Program-made: the position numbers and the translations under genes
Notes under the pieces: generated by a model
Databases searched by the model: none
What the model saw: the letters and a program-made list of their open reading frames with translations, nothing else
Told to the model about the DNA's origin: nothing
Assembly: GCF_963678635.1 (NCBI RefSeq)
Contig: NC_087065.1
Location: 62,001 to 126,000 of the forward strand
Reading direction: 5' to 3'
DNA from: Symsagittifera roscoffensis
Taxonomy: Eukaryota; Xenacoelomorpha; Acoela; Convolutidae
DNA length: 64,000 nucleotides
Part shown: positions 53,166-64,000 of the stretch, in pieces
How the letters are laid out: every line of letters begins with the position of its first letter
Numbering within the stretch: the first letter of the stretch is position 1

Positions 53166-53579
53166 CATTTGCTGTCATGGGCCGTTAAAAAATCAAAAAT
53201 TCGTTTTTCAAAGTTGTGTTTCTAATAACGATTTTTTCAATTTTAAAGCCGGTGACAGCCAATCCAGGACTCTCGACGGTTTGAAAATTTTTGATCCTAC
53301 GACTCTACTAGCAGTGAGTTGATATGAACAGCAAAAGTGTGCTGAAGTGTTGTCAACCTATTGAACTGTCGTTAGAAAATGTGTGGTGTTCGATGTTTGT
53401 TATGAAACGATAATGTTACATTTTCAAAATTTTCAGCTTTTTTCGAAACACCAATCGCAGAAACAAAAAAGTAAACTCTAACAAAACTATGACCAGGATT
53501 GATTCAAAAATCTACCTCGCATCTTTATTAGTCAAGCCGAAGACTTAAACAAGCCAATTTCAAACATTGCATCAATATA

Positions 53580-54710
53580 GCATAGAAACCTTTATTTGGG
53601 GTACAAATCAAAAGGGTGAATTATTGATCACAGCGGAAAGGCAGACTCACAGTTTTAAAGCTCAGATCAAGACGGTGATTGTGAGCCTATTGTGCACTCC
53701 GATCCGTTAATGTTAAGTATAAAAAAGTATCGAGCTTACCAATTGCGCAAAATTAGCAAAAACATGGCTTTTTTGCGATGCAAATCAAACTTATGGCTAA
53801 AATATTAACTACAACGAAAACCAAACACCTAAATTTCAAGCTGTGAACAAGACGATGAATGTGAACCCACTCTGAGCCCGATCCGTTAATGTTAAGTAAA
53901 AAAATTTAGCGAGCTCAATAATTTCACCAAAATTGTTAAAATATGGCATTTTACAAGGTACAAATCAAAATTACGTCCATAAAATTGAGCATAACAAAAC
54001 ACCAAATCCACAGTCTTAAAGCTCAGAAAAAGACGGTGAATATGAGCTTACTCTGAGCCCGATCCGTTAACGTTAAGTATAAAAAAATAAGGAGCTCAAC
54101 AACTTCGCCGAAATAGTTAAAATATAGCATATTACAATTTGCAAATCAAAATTATGCCAACAAATGAACATAACGAAAAAACCAACTCACAATTTTAAAG
54201 CTCAGAACAGGACAAGGAAGTTTGACATACTTTGAGCCCGAAACGTTAATGTTAATTATAAAAAATGCGCGAGCACAACAGTTGCGCCAAAATTGCAAAA
54301 TTATGATAATTTTAAGATACAAATGAAAATATATCCAAAAAATTTAGCATAGCGAAAAGCCAGACTCACAGTTTCGAAGCTCAGTACAAGACGGCGAGTT
54401 TGAGCCTAATTTGAGCCCGATCCGTTAACAATTAAAAAAAATAGCGAGCTCAACAATTGCGCCGAAATAGATAAGATATGGCATATTACAAGGTAGAAAC
54501 CAAAATTATGTCCAAAAAATTGAACATAACGAAAAAACAAACTCGCCGTTTTTTTTATTCAGAACAAGACAGTCGATCAAATAACGTTAACTATAAAAAG
54601 TTAGCGAGCACAACAATTGCGCCAAGATAGGAGAAATATGGCATTTTTGAGGTACAAATCGAAATTATGGCCAACTCGAAATAATGATGAAAACAAGACA
54701 AACTGAATTA
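53580..54710. repeat. Degenerate satellite, about 179-bp unit, type 1
   Basis: The landmark gagcccgatccgttaa (with variants) recurs at about 53698, 53877, 54055, 54235 and 54413, 178-180 bases apart, and a decayed copy sits at about 54575. Each unit also carries agctca-aacaagac-gtga and caattgcgccaaaa. Identity between units is roughly 75-85% by eye. Confidence 0.85.
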
Positions 54711-55500
54711 CACTGTGACAAATAATATCCATCTAATCATACTTTTCTGGACTCAAAACACTTAGAACTATAAAAGTTATTGGCAAATGAGCCCACCTTT
54801 TCAAAATTGCCGAAAAATGAGCATTTTGCCATAAACCTTCAACATTTTTGCCAAAAAATTAAATCAAATAAATGAATACAGTACTGCTAGTAACATAGGA
54901 CCACAATCAATATAACAGTTTTTCTTTCGACTCAAAACATCAAGTATTAGAAAAGTAATTGGCAAACGAGCCCTCTTTGTCAAAATTGCCGAAAAATGAG
55001 CATTTTGCACCCACTTTCATAAATTTTGTCAAAAAAACTAAAAAAAACATCCATATGGTACCGCTAAAAATTTAGGACCACGATCAATCTAACGGTATTA
55101 GTCTGGGTTCAATATATGAAGTTTTATAAATTTATTGGCAAACGAGCGCAAATTGTCAAAAATGCCGCAAAATGAGCTTTTTGCACCCACCTTCAAAAAA
55201 TTTACCAAAAAAAAACAAACAGAAATTTTAGTACAGCTAGAAGGCTACGATCATGATTCATCAAACGGTCTTAGTCCAGACTCAATACATCAATTGTTGT
55301 AGAAGTTAGAAGCAAACGAGCCCAACTTGCCAAAACTGCAAAAAAATGAGCATTTTGCCCCAACATTCGAAAATTTACAGATGAATGTGGTACCAACAAA
55401 CAGATGAATATAGTACCGCTAGAAAGCCGGAATCACAATCAATATAACGCTTCTAGTCTGAGCTCGATCAATCTAGTATTACGAAATTTATTAACAAGTG
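54711..55500. repeat. Degenerate satellite, about 177-bp unit, type 2
   Basis: A different consensus but nearly the same period. gccgaaaaatgagcattttgc recurs at about 54812, 54988, 55166 and 55342, with ggcaaa-gagccca before it and gaccacgatcaat-taac after it. It directly abuts type 1. Confidence 0.8.
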
Positions 55501-56960
55501 CATCTACAACACCAAATGTATCAATTAAAATAAATCAATTCAAAAGGTTAATCTTACTCTTGACAGATGTAGGACGTTGAAGACTAAGCTGAAAATAAAC
55601 AATAGTTCAATTTTCAAATCAAATCACGAGACAACTGTATCTAAAAAAATCATAGGGATAATAATTTTGCAAAAAAAAAGCTGGAAAAAATCGAGTAGAA
55701 AAATTTTTAAACTACATTTCTAAACCTGATTTCAGTTTTTTTTATCAGCAAAATCGTAACTTCTATGTTTTGATAAATAAAACTGACTTTTACTTTTTTC
55801 TTTATTTTCGATCAAATGGCTATCGAAAGCTATAATTTTGTGATTATTGGTCAAACTTGGACAAAAAGTGGCGAACATTTGTTTTGGACCCCAAAAATCC
55901 TTTGTAACTTTGATTTTTTTTTCTGTTTTTAGAGGAACTTGGTACCAAAAGGTCAATGACCCAAGGCAGAGCTCAAAATATTAGTTATTTTTGTATGTAT
56001 AGTGTTCACCGCTTTAAATAGTTAGTCCGCAAAAAAACTGCCAAAAAGCTGGATAATGTAGTGTAAAATTTGTTTTATTTTGAGAAATGCTCCAAGGTTC
56101 TGGATTTCTGAGTGCTTGGTTAGATTGCTTTCTCTAATTCAAAAAACTTTCATAATAATGTTAAATTAATCAAATTATTCAGACTTTATAAGTCTGGGGA
56201 GGGCAACACGCGAAATACGCAAAAAATATTATCAGGAATAATAAATAAGATTTTCTATGAATTTGTTTATTTGATCATTTCTATTGAAACTACATGGACC
56301 CTGTGTGAATTGTTCACCCACCCTGAGCTCCAATTGAGTGTTTTTAGATGGGTTTAGTTCGACGCAGGCGATACATTAAGACTGCTTCCCTTTACAATCG
56401 ATTATTAATAACATTTGGTATTAGTTTCCCCTATTAGTCTGGTGTTTGTAAGTCGTTTCGAATAGTAAGTCAAAAGCATTCATCCCAGCTAAAAAATGCG
56501 GCTAATACCGAGCTCTGAATTTTATAATCCAGCGAGTTCATTTTCATGTGTTTTGACTAAACCAAAGATATAGTTAATTATGATGAACCCATGAAAATGA
56601 AATCAGCTTTCAAGATGAGTCCAAAATATATCAAAGTTTATTTATTGTATTCTAGAACTGGGAGCCGTATATGGTTTTTCAATAGCTTCCTGCCTTCAAT
56701 TAAGTTGTTTTGATTGGTTACTAATTGACGAAACTGGGTATCAAGCCTCACTTGAGTAACTAATTCAGAAACTATCGATTGATTTTATCATTCGGTAATT
56801 GTTCCCCCTTTTAGCCAGTTAATGATAACGTTTCAATTGTAAACTCAAAAGCATTTGGTGCAGCTGCTAAACGAGGAAGCTCCGAGAACCTATGTGCAAG
56901 TTCAATCTATTTAATTATGCGTGTTTTCATTGCACTCAAGATATGGTCAATTTTGTACAC
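55501..56960. other. Intergenic; a diverged duplication of about 370 bp at its end
   Basis: No gene. The stretch around 56450-56620 and that around 56820-56990 share an order of words (agtcaaaagcatt, agctctgaa/agctccgag, tgttttgac/tgttttcat, aaagatatagtt/aagatatggtc), so they are old tandem copies. The rest is plain AT-rich sequence. Confidence 0.4.
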
Positions 56961-56997
56961 CCACGAAAGTAAAAGCAGCTTTAGAGATAAGTGTTAG

Positions 56998-57088
56998 GAA
57001 AGTCGCGCCGTCGCCGCCTTGGTCTTGAAATGCGCGCCGCCTGCGCCTTAGTCTGGAAAATCGCGCCGTCTCCGCCTTAGTCTGTTAC
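56998..57088. repeat. GC-rich minisatellite, three 29-bp units
   Basis: Units of the type gcgccgtc-ccgccttagtctg separated by gaaaat. This is sharply GC-rich against its surroundings. Confidence 0.85.
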
Positions 57089-57334
57089 CACTTTTTTCAG
57101 TCCTGTTTGATGCATTTAACAGAAATTTTAGAAAATTTTTATAGTGTCAGTTGCGTCGAACACAGTTGAAAACATTTCCTTTCAGTTGAGACGTTCGAAA
57201 CACCGCTTTTTTCTTCGAGTCGTTCGAAATTTATTGGACTTCCGTCGATCACATTTTCCTTCAGCTGAGTCCGACCAAACCTAACTGGCTTGCGTTAAAC
57301 ACTTTCGAACACTTTTTCTTTGGACGAGTCTGTT

Positions 57335-57530
57335 GAAACATATTTAGCTCCCGTCTAACACAGTCGAAGCCATTTTTTCTGCAATCAAGTCGGTCAAAAT
57401 ATAGCCAAATTGGGTCGAGTTGATCAAACATAGTTAGCTCCCATTAAACACAGTCGAAGCCATTTTTTCTTCAATCAAGTCGATCAAAATATAGCCAAAC
57501 TGGGTCAAGTTGGTCAAAACCTAGCCATTT
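57335..57530. repeat. Tandem repeat of about 85-90 bp, two units
   Basis: The order acatatttagctccc, acacagtcgaagccattttttct, caatcaagtcg, caaaatatagccaaa and gggtc occurs twice. A looser third copy may lie just upstream (57180-57330). Confidence 0.75.
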
Positions 57531-57795
57531 TTAAACAAACCGTTCCAGGCATAGCCACTTTTGGTCTGGTTGTTTGAAACGTAAGTCCAACAACTCAACC
57601 AGGGCTATTCGAAACTACGATCTTCAAGTTTGTTGTATTTTCTATGATTTCTTGCGGCTGCCTAGGCTGAGGTTTTTGACAGATAATGTGGCAGAAACTG
57701 TTGCAGCGCAAATGTAAGCGAGAGTATATATGCATATAAACCAAACACAAGCTTGAATCGTAAATATGATATGACCAATAGTTAACTGCATATAA

Positions 57796-57877
57796 GAACA
57801 GATGGTCGCGTGGTCTAAGGCGCTGCGTTGAGGTCGCAGTATCTTCAGTTGGCGTGGGTTCGAATCCCTCCATACCC
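57796..57877 (+). tRNA. tRNA-Leu-like sequence, anticodon GAG, probably a pseudogene or SINE head
   Basis: The Pol III A box TGGTCGCGTGG (57803-57813) and a perfect B box GGTTCGAATCC (57857-57867) are present. The anticodon stem-loop CTGCG-TTGAGGT-CGCAG is intact with anticodon GAG at 57830-57832, and the variable arm has type II (Leu) length. The acceptor halves (GAACAGA and CATACCC) do not pair, and the T stem has one mismatch. So it is probably not a working tRNA. Animals usually read CUU/CUC with anticodon AAG, which makes GAG unusual. Confidence 0.6.
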
Positions 57878-58019
57878 TAACCTTTAAACATGTAAAACGA
57901 GGGGCTATAGCACAACTTGACCTTTTTAAACCGTTTTTCGCTCAATTTTTTAAAACGATTTCTAGAGATTAGCGCGCACATTTTGGCGCCCCACAAGAGA
58001 CCATTATTGGCCTTAAGTT

Positions 58020-58275
58020 AGAGCAAGCAGGTTGTTGTCGTCATTATTTGGGTTGCCCAAAGAATCCGCGAGCAGTTTGTTGTCGTCCTTATTTGAGTTG
58101 CCCGAAGCAGTCGTACAGAAACTCGAGTGCAACTGTTGGGAAGCGAGTGTAGCTGGGACTCGAGTGTAGCTGTTGGGACTCGAGTGTAGCTGTTGGGACT
58201 CGAGTGTTGCTGTTGGGACTCGAGTGTAGCTGTTTGGACTCGAGCTTAGCTGTTGGGAGTCGTGAGTGCAGTTGT
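58020..58275. repeat. Minisatellite: two 45-bp units then about seven 20-bp units
   Basis: gttgttgtcgtc-ttatttg-gttgccc-aag occurs at about 58031 and 58077. From about 58130 the 20-mer gttgggactcgagtgtagct repeats, each copy containing CTCGAG. A minus-strand frame runs through it only because of the repetition. Confidence 0.85.
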
Positions 58276-58680
58276 CCAGACTCGTGAGAGAGAATTTTCC
58301 GGTGACGCCAATCTCCAAAAAAATGTCAAAAACTGTAAGACTATTTTTTATGAACCATTCATTGTAATAAAATTAATTACGAAGTGTTAGGTGTTATAAA
58401 AAGACCCGATCCGAAGCAAGCTCCAGGAGGTAATTTTTTTCCCAATACCAAAAATTTTAAGATAATTGTAAACGAATTAAAATCCAGAATAACGGAACAT
58501 AGACAAGGTTCCTGGATCAATTTTTCTGATAAATTTTTGACTGGAACCTATGAATCGTAAATTTTGTAAGATTTCTTCGCAAATAGAAAGTTTTAGGTCG
58601 TAAAAATTACTCAAAAGTTCAAAAAAATTGTTTAAAATTACGGCTTAAAGTTTCGATGTTCGCTTATTTATTTGATTTGA

Positions 58681-58990
58681 ACTAATGTTAAGTTGGCTGA
58701 GCAGGCAGTATCAGGCAAGTTAAGTTAATTTCTTCATCCTCAGGTTTCTTCCGCGTGACTGTTGGAATTCAACCAATTTGCCTGATTCCCAACCTGGTTC
58801 TCTAACTAAAACTTAAGTTGCCCCTCCGACGCATCTGTTTACCTGCCCGCGCATTGGCTCTGTTTTGTCGCAGTAATGTTAAGTGGTCAGGTACGGTGAT
58901 ATTAGGTTGGTTAAGTTGAATTTGTTCATCCTCATGTTTCCTTCGCGTGGTTGTTGGAGTTCAACCGACCTACTTAAATCCCACTCCCAT
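58681..58990. repeat. Tandem duplication, unit about 192 bp, partial second copy
   Basis: taatgttaagttggctgagcag (58684) and taatgttaagtggtcaggtac (58876) start parallel runs through cttcatcctca-gtttc-ttcgcgtg and gttggaattcaacc/gttggagttcaacc. About 80% identity by eye. Confidence 0.8.
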
Positions 58991-59024
58991 TGGTAATTAC
59001 CGCCCGAAGAAGGGCTCTTAGCGT

Positions 59025-59320
59025 ATGGTGTTCATACTCGGGGCCAGTTCTGTAGATCACGCGCTTCGTAAACTATCCGCATCGTCTCAAAAACGTGTGA
59101 AAAATACGTTTGTAACTAAGCCAGGTTGGAGCTTTAATTTCAACGCCAGGAACTCGCAGAAAACTATCCAATACTTCCTGCATCATTTTTTATTGAACCG
59201 CAAAGATCTAGCTATTTAGATCGACGCCATAAATTACTCCATCAGTAGGCATCGCAGTAGCAAATTGAGTACTGAACAACTTACTGTCGCCGCAATGGTA
59301 CTGAGAACATAGAAAAAGAG
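59025..59320 (+). pseudogene. Decayed transposon ORF with SGNH-like motif
   Basis: The frame opens at 59025 (valine-rich strand, then LGASSVDHAL) and runs 64 codons to TAG at 59217-59219, after which the same frame continues for about 32 codons to about 59321. The LGxSxV start resembles block I of SGNH-type hydrolases, and DAINYS after the stop could be the block III region. It is more GC-rich than its surroundings. I take it as a relic of a mobile-element protein; no intact copy is in the window. Confidence 0.4.
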
Positions 59321-62300
59321 TTGAAAATGACAGGTATTCTCGTTCTTAACGTAGTACTTTGATTCGCAGTATGCACCTTTTTTTCTGACTTGAAGCTCAT
59401 TGAATGGGGGTCCAGCGTATTAGCAGGTGTACTTTTTGGCGTGCAGCAATTGCTACCTGGGTGTGTTTTCAAACAAAAACAAATTGTCTTAATTTTCGAA
59501 AATCGAAAAAAGTTATCTTGAAAAATCGTGTTCCTGTCTTAGATACTATTTCAAATTATTCCTGTTTTGAAACTGATAGTACCATTTTTTTTAGCTTAAG
59601 TGAAATATGAACTTCGGCAATTTTAATTCTTTTTTTGCAGACCAAAATTTTAAAGCAACCAATTTTTTTGACAATTCTTTGCGTACTAATTTGGAGCCAG
59701 CACAACAAAACTTAGCGTCAATCAAAATTTGCTCAAGTTAGCCTGCATATTCACATAGATTCACAGAAAACACTTTTTGTCATATACAACTGAGGGCGCC
59801 CACCGATTCATACAACACAGCGCAGCACAGCGTAAAACCCAACTGGACAGTCAAAAGAGGCTCAAATTGTGCTTAATCAACCCGCACACAATCACGTAAT
59901 GAAGTTGGGTTAACTTTAGACAAAAAATGACGAAAAAAAATGCATACAACTTCAAAAGAATCAATCTGACCACTTGTTTTGAAAACTATGGCCTAAAAAC
60001 TTCAAAGGAAAATAAATTTAGTTAGAAATATTTCAAAATATTCCTCACTGAACCATTTTGGTTGTTCCGCCGTAATTTTATATTGAATGGAAAGTGCTAA
60101 AATTTTGGGGTAAAAATTTTGGCCAAAATTTGCAAAAAAATGCACCATAAGAACCTAACTGCAATTCTAAGCAAGTTTTATTTAATCATTTTCATAAGGA
60201 TTCAACCAAGTTTGAGAAACACGCACTATGGATTACAGAATTTATTCAGTTTGTCCGAATATTTTAAATCACTACTGTTATGCTCAGATTGTTTCATATC
60301 GCATATTTTTTTCTCCGCATAATTATGAAAGGGTTCAATACGATGCAAAACCTAGTGCACAGGTTAAAAAAATTTTGCATTTTCAGACCCGGAAAGATTT
60401 GTATCTGTGAACCCCTATCTTGGTATTTTAAATGGGGCAGCTGAGATCATTTTCTCTGTGTCAATACGAAAATTTTGTTTAAATCCCAGTAAACGCTGTC
60501 AAAAATTGTCTTTGCAAACAGGCAAAAATAAGTAAGTGCACACATTTTTTTCCACTACTTTAGGTTGAAGTTTTCCCAACGTTTAATGATTTCACATTGC
60601 AAATTGTAATTTACAAAAAAATGTCCGTTTGAGATAAAAAAAACAAGATCAGACAAGTGACTAAATTGGGATGTAAATTACGATTTTTTCAAAAAGAAAC
60701 AAAGGTGGGAGATTTTGAATATCTAACAATGCCAGTTAGAAAACTATTAAATTTATTAAATGACACTGATTCCTTAATGGTTTCTTTCTATGGGTTTATC
60801 CAAAGGACAGTTAGTAGTGAGCAAATTATTAACATAACTTATCTTTTTTTTTCATTTTGTTGGAAAACTACTCGAGGGGGTCTCGAATGCCTTCAACACA
60901 AATATGGCACGAAGGCGTCAAACAAGAGAGTGAAAACCGCGCGAAAGTAAAAAAGGGGCTGATTTTGCTGCTTTTTTTTTTAAAGAACTCTGGTTTCCAG
61001 TTTCCTTCTAGGCTATTTTCCCTAGAAAATGGGGGCCATCAGTTAGGGGGAGGTTCAAAAAACTAAATGTATTTCATTTATGGTGCTTAAATTGTAGTAT
61101 CGATGAAAATTGGTATATATTTTTGTCGCATATCAACAAGCGTTTTAGGAGGTTTCACTCAACTGCGAAACATATGGTGCAATTTCTGACCCAGAAAAAA
61201 CAGTGTTTGTCTACGGTCTATAAAAACATGTAAAATTTTCGAAATTAACCTTAGGAAAAAAACTACTCAGAAGATTCGAACATTTTTTTGTATTACTTCG
61301 TAATTTTAAATTGTCTAAAATGGGCTGGAATGTTCGGTTCTGGAGTTATTGTTTGGGACCAGTTTGTGCAGAAAAAAAACGCCATAAAATTTCTGTATCC
61401 ACTCTGAGCAAGTTTTGTCATCTCAATTTACTCAAAAAGATCCCAAGCTGATTAAAAAACGCATGGAAAATTTGAAATTTTATTGTTTTGCCGCGTTAAA
61501 TTAAATTAGCACTGTTTCATTTAAAATTTTTCACGCCAAATGAACAGTTTTCTTCTGCGTCCACTCAAATAAAACTCATTCCGATGCATAAATAGTGCAA
61601 AATTGTGAGAACTGGTCTTTTCAGACACAAAAAGAACTGACGAGTTTTTGAAACCGTATTTTCATAGTTTCGTTCACCGCAGCTCTGATTATTTGTTTTA
61701 ATTCATATAAAAATTTTGCCTTAAACCATGAATAATCATAACAGGATAATTTAAAGAAAAAATTTGAAAATTTGAGCTCAGTTTTTTCAGCTTGTAAAAA
61801 TTGTAAGGTTGAGTAAAAGGTTATTATGAAGTTGAAGAATGAAAAATCTTTTTCATTTTTTTGAATAGTTATGCTTTAATTTAATTGCTGTAAACTCAAC
61901 TAAACTCTAAGTTACAAAAAAGGGTTGTCAGTTTGAGGTAACAATTAAACCCTAAATAACAAAAGAACCAAAACTGGACGTTATGTTCGAAGTTTTCAAC
62001 GAAAACCAAGTTTATACTTATTTAACTGACTATTTAGAAAAAGATAGTATTCAGCTTTTCAAGTATGAAATTGTTTGATTTTTTGTTTATTTTTGTTTCA
62101 TTCATGGATCATTTATCGGCAAACAAATCATTTGGAAACTCATTCCTTTTTTTGTTTCCTTCAAATACAGTTCGAGGAAAGCTCGAATGAGTTCAACCGA
62201 ACATAAATTTTTGGCATTATGCAGAAGAGTGAAAGGCGCAAAAAACGAAACAAAAAGCTATTTTTACGCTTTTTTTGAATATTTCGTTAAATAGTTTTTT

Positions 62301-63290
62301 GTAGTTTTCTTGATTTTTGAGTTGACTACAATCAGATCACATGGCAAGTTCAAATAAAAACGATTCTATTCAATTCACATGCATCATGGGGCATTCGAAT
62401 TTTGATATAAAAATTGTTGCTAATATTTAAACCACTGTGTTTTTTTTTGTTAAAAACAAGATTTTGCCAACTAGAAGAAATTTTCACTAAGGTTCAAAAG
62501 TTAGTGCATATGGTGCATTTTTGCAATTACAGAACTGAATTTAATGAAAATTTTGGAAATAGAACTTGTTAGTTCCTTTTTGGTCTGTGGAAAGAAATTG
62601 AAATAAGCATTTCTAAAATCAAATTTGAAAAAAGAGCAGCTGATAGTAATAAAGACCTGTATTTGCGTTGAAATTTTCATCACTATTCGACCTCACTTTA
62701 ATTGCTTTAGAAAAAATTGCAGTTTGCAAAAAAAGAGTCTGTTTTGAATTGATCTCATTTGGATAATTCAAGGAATCAGATTTAATGCGCTACAGTTTTC
62801 AATTCAAAATTTCATGTTGACTTTTAAACACTTTGGAAAAATTGATGAAAATGCGTATGAAAAAAGTTTTTTTGGGATATCCATCGCACAGCATACATAA
62901 AAACATTCATACAAACATACATAGAACTTTTAACAAGTTTTTTGGACAGCGTCATTGTTTTTTGAATTAGTTCTGACCTTTACACTGAATTGATAAAAAA
63001 ACTGCAATTGAATTTTCCAAACAGCTTTGAACTGACAAAGAAAGAATTTTGATTGAGGTTTTCCGGAGACTTTTATTCCAATTTTTTTTCAGGAACAAAA
63101 ATCTACAAAGTTTTTCATTCTCATAGTTTTGCCTCATGATTTTTTAGAGCGAAAAACACTTACTTTTCGGACAAAAAGCAAACAGGAAACTCCAAACAGG
63201 TTGTTTTTTGGTTTAAATAATATAGAAGGTAAGAATGGTTTCAAAAAATACATTGCCCGATAAACCTGTTAAAGGTCTACAAACACATAC
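59321..63290. other. Intergenic or intron DNA, nothing recognised
   Basis: Four kilobases of AT-rich sequence with only short, low-complexity open frames. I see no tandem array, no inverted repeat of note and no exon with good splice signals. Confidence 0.4.
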
Positions 63291-63299
63291 GGAGAAATT

Positions 63300-63745
63300 T
63301 AAATACAAACACACACAAAAAAGCTCACGTACATGCAGAAATACATATATCCATACATATATACATACCTACAAACATAAATAAATAAATATTTAGACTC
63401 AAAAAACACAGAATTGAAAACATACATACACAAAAACTATCATACAAACATGCAAAAATACAAACAAACATCATAATTACCCACATACACACATGCATAC
63501 ACGTATGCACACATATCTACTTAAATTAATTTTTACATACATACATCTTAACATACACACATACATACATATACACATACATACTTGCATACATACACAC
63601 ATACATACATACAAACATACATCAATACATACTGACATATATACATACATACATACATACATACATACAAACATACATACATACATACATACATACATAC
63701 ATACATACATACATACATTTATGCATACATACTTACATACATGCA
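63300..63745. repeat. (TACA)n-type microsatellite
   Basis: Irregular catacatacaaacac repeats from about 63300 become nearly pure (CATA)n between about 63540 and 63740. Open frames on both strands through it (Tyr/Met/Cys-Val or His/Thr/Ile rich) are artefacts. Confidence 0.95.
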
Positions 63746-63746
63746 T

Positions 63747-63992
63747 AATTAAATTGATAGAGACGACGCCCGAAGCTTGGAGAAGTCTGGAGGTGTGGTG
63801 AAACTTCCCAATTGAGCTCTGCTTTTTTCTCTCGGCCACAAAAACCAGAAGTACTTCAATGGCCTTGACCTGATATCTGCCAACCATAGATATCTGCTTT
63901 TGGGTGAGACCGGGGCGTACACGGAACCGCATGAGGATATGACAGGCAGTAATGTCCTCTCTGCGCTGTAGACTGGAGCGAAAGTATTCCAT
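63747..63992 (-). CDS. Unrecognised coding-like fragment at the right edge
   Basis: The ATG at 63992 begins about 80 codons of balanced composition (MEYFRSSLQRREDITACHIL at the start) before the frame enters the microsatellite. The stretch is clearly less AT-rich than the preceding 5 kb. No domain recognised and no splice donor chosen. It may be an exon or part of a mobile element whose remainder lies beyond 64000. Confidence 0.4.
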
Positions 63993-64000
63993 GGCGATGA

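Noticed and set aside
53249-53313. Plus-strand exon candidate (AGDSQSRTLDG frame) between tttaaag and GCA|GTGAGT
   Set aside because: Splice sites are passable, but no partner exon fits in phase and the stretch lies in diverged duplicated DNA.
58013-58318. 101-codon minus-strand frame with SQQLHSSPNSYTRVP repeats
   Set aside because: A 20-bp minisatellite reads as a 20-residue repeat in any open frame. There is no start context or splice support.
63325-63801. Tyr/Cys/Met/Val-rich and His/Thr/Ile-rich frames
   Set aside because: Direct translation of the (TACA)n microsatellite on either strand.

Overview
The window is animal (invertebrate) chromosomal DNA. It is visibly AT-rich, with small GT-AG exons separated by kilobase introns, signal-peptide and membrane-protein exons, a prohormone-like gene, satellites and two kinds of LTR retrotransposon. 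Nothing looks prokaryotic. I could not fix the phylum from sequence alone.

Positions 1 to about 16.2 kb hold the minus-strand coding part of a very large Ty3/gypsy-type LTR retrotransposon that runs off the left edge. Read in its own direction it has a short gag leader ORF (16185-15883), a 2551-residue gag-protease-RT-RNase H-integrase ORF (15931-8276), an ORF carrying the integrase GPY/F module plus an acidic tail (8279-6663), a 400-base gap, and then a set of extra ORFs (6260 to <1) unlike ordinary env. The extra ORFs contain a coiled-coil protein and the blocks of an SGNH/GDSL-type esterase, split by a -1 frame change. They continue in one frame through two single stop codons. From 16.2 to 20 kb lies a non-coding leader or LTR region. 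It has a T26 tract, about 16 copies of the motif ACCCCTCCGGATT (some in a 41-bp tandem array), a perfect hairpin, and palindromic CRE-like and heat-shock-element-like sites.

From 20.9 to 24.9 kb is an array of about 13 copies of a 314-bp satellite, partly organised as dimers. From 26 to 34 kb (minus strand) there are exons of two membrane-protein genes. One is a type II protein with a tyrosine-containing cytoplasmic tail and a coiled-coil stalk. The other is a Cys-rich, N-glycosylated, single-pass protein with a Pro-rich PPxY tail.

From 34.25 to 47.62 kb is a nearly perfect tandem duplication with a 6.7-kb unit. Each unit carries a decayed Ty3/gypsy element with about 250-bp LTRs and one extracellular exon of the second membrane protein. 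Immediately after it, on the plus strand, a two-exon gene (47657-47698 and 52490-52651) encodes a 67-residue secreted precursor with one amidated-peptide site (HPGLY-GKR), a good neuropeptide candidate.

From 47.7 to 64 kb the sequence is mostly intron or intergenic. It holds dispersed repeats, a MITE, a roughly 179-bp satellite, GC-rich minisatellites, a tRNA-Leu-like sequence with anticodon GAG, a decayed transposon ORF, a (TACA)n microsatellite and a coding-like fragment at the right edge.
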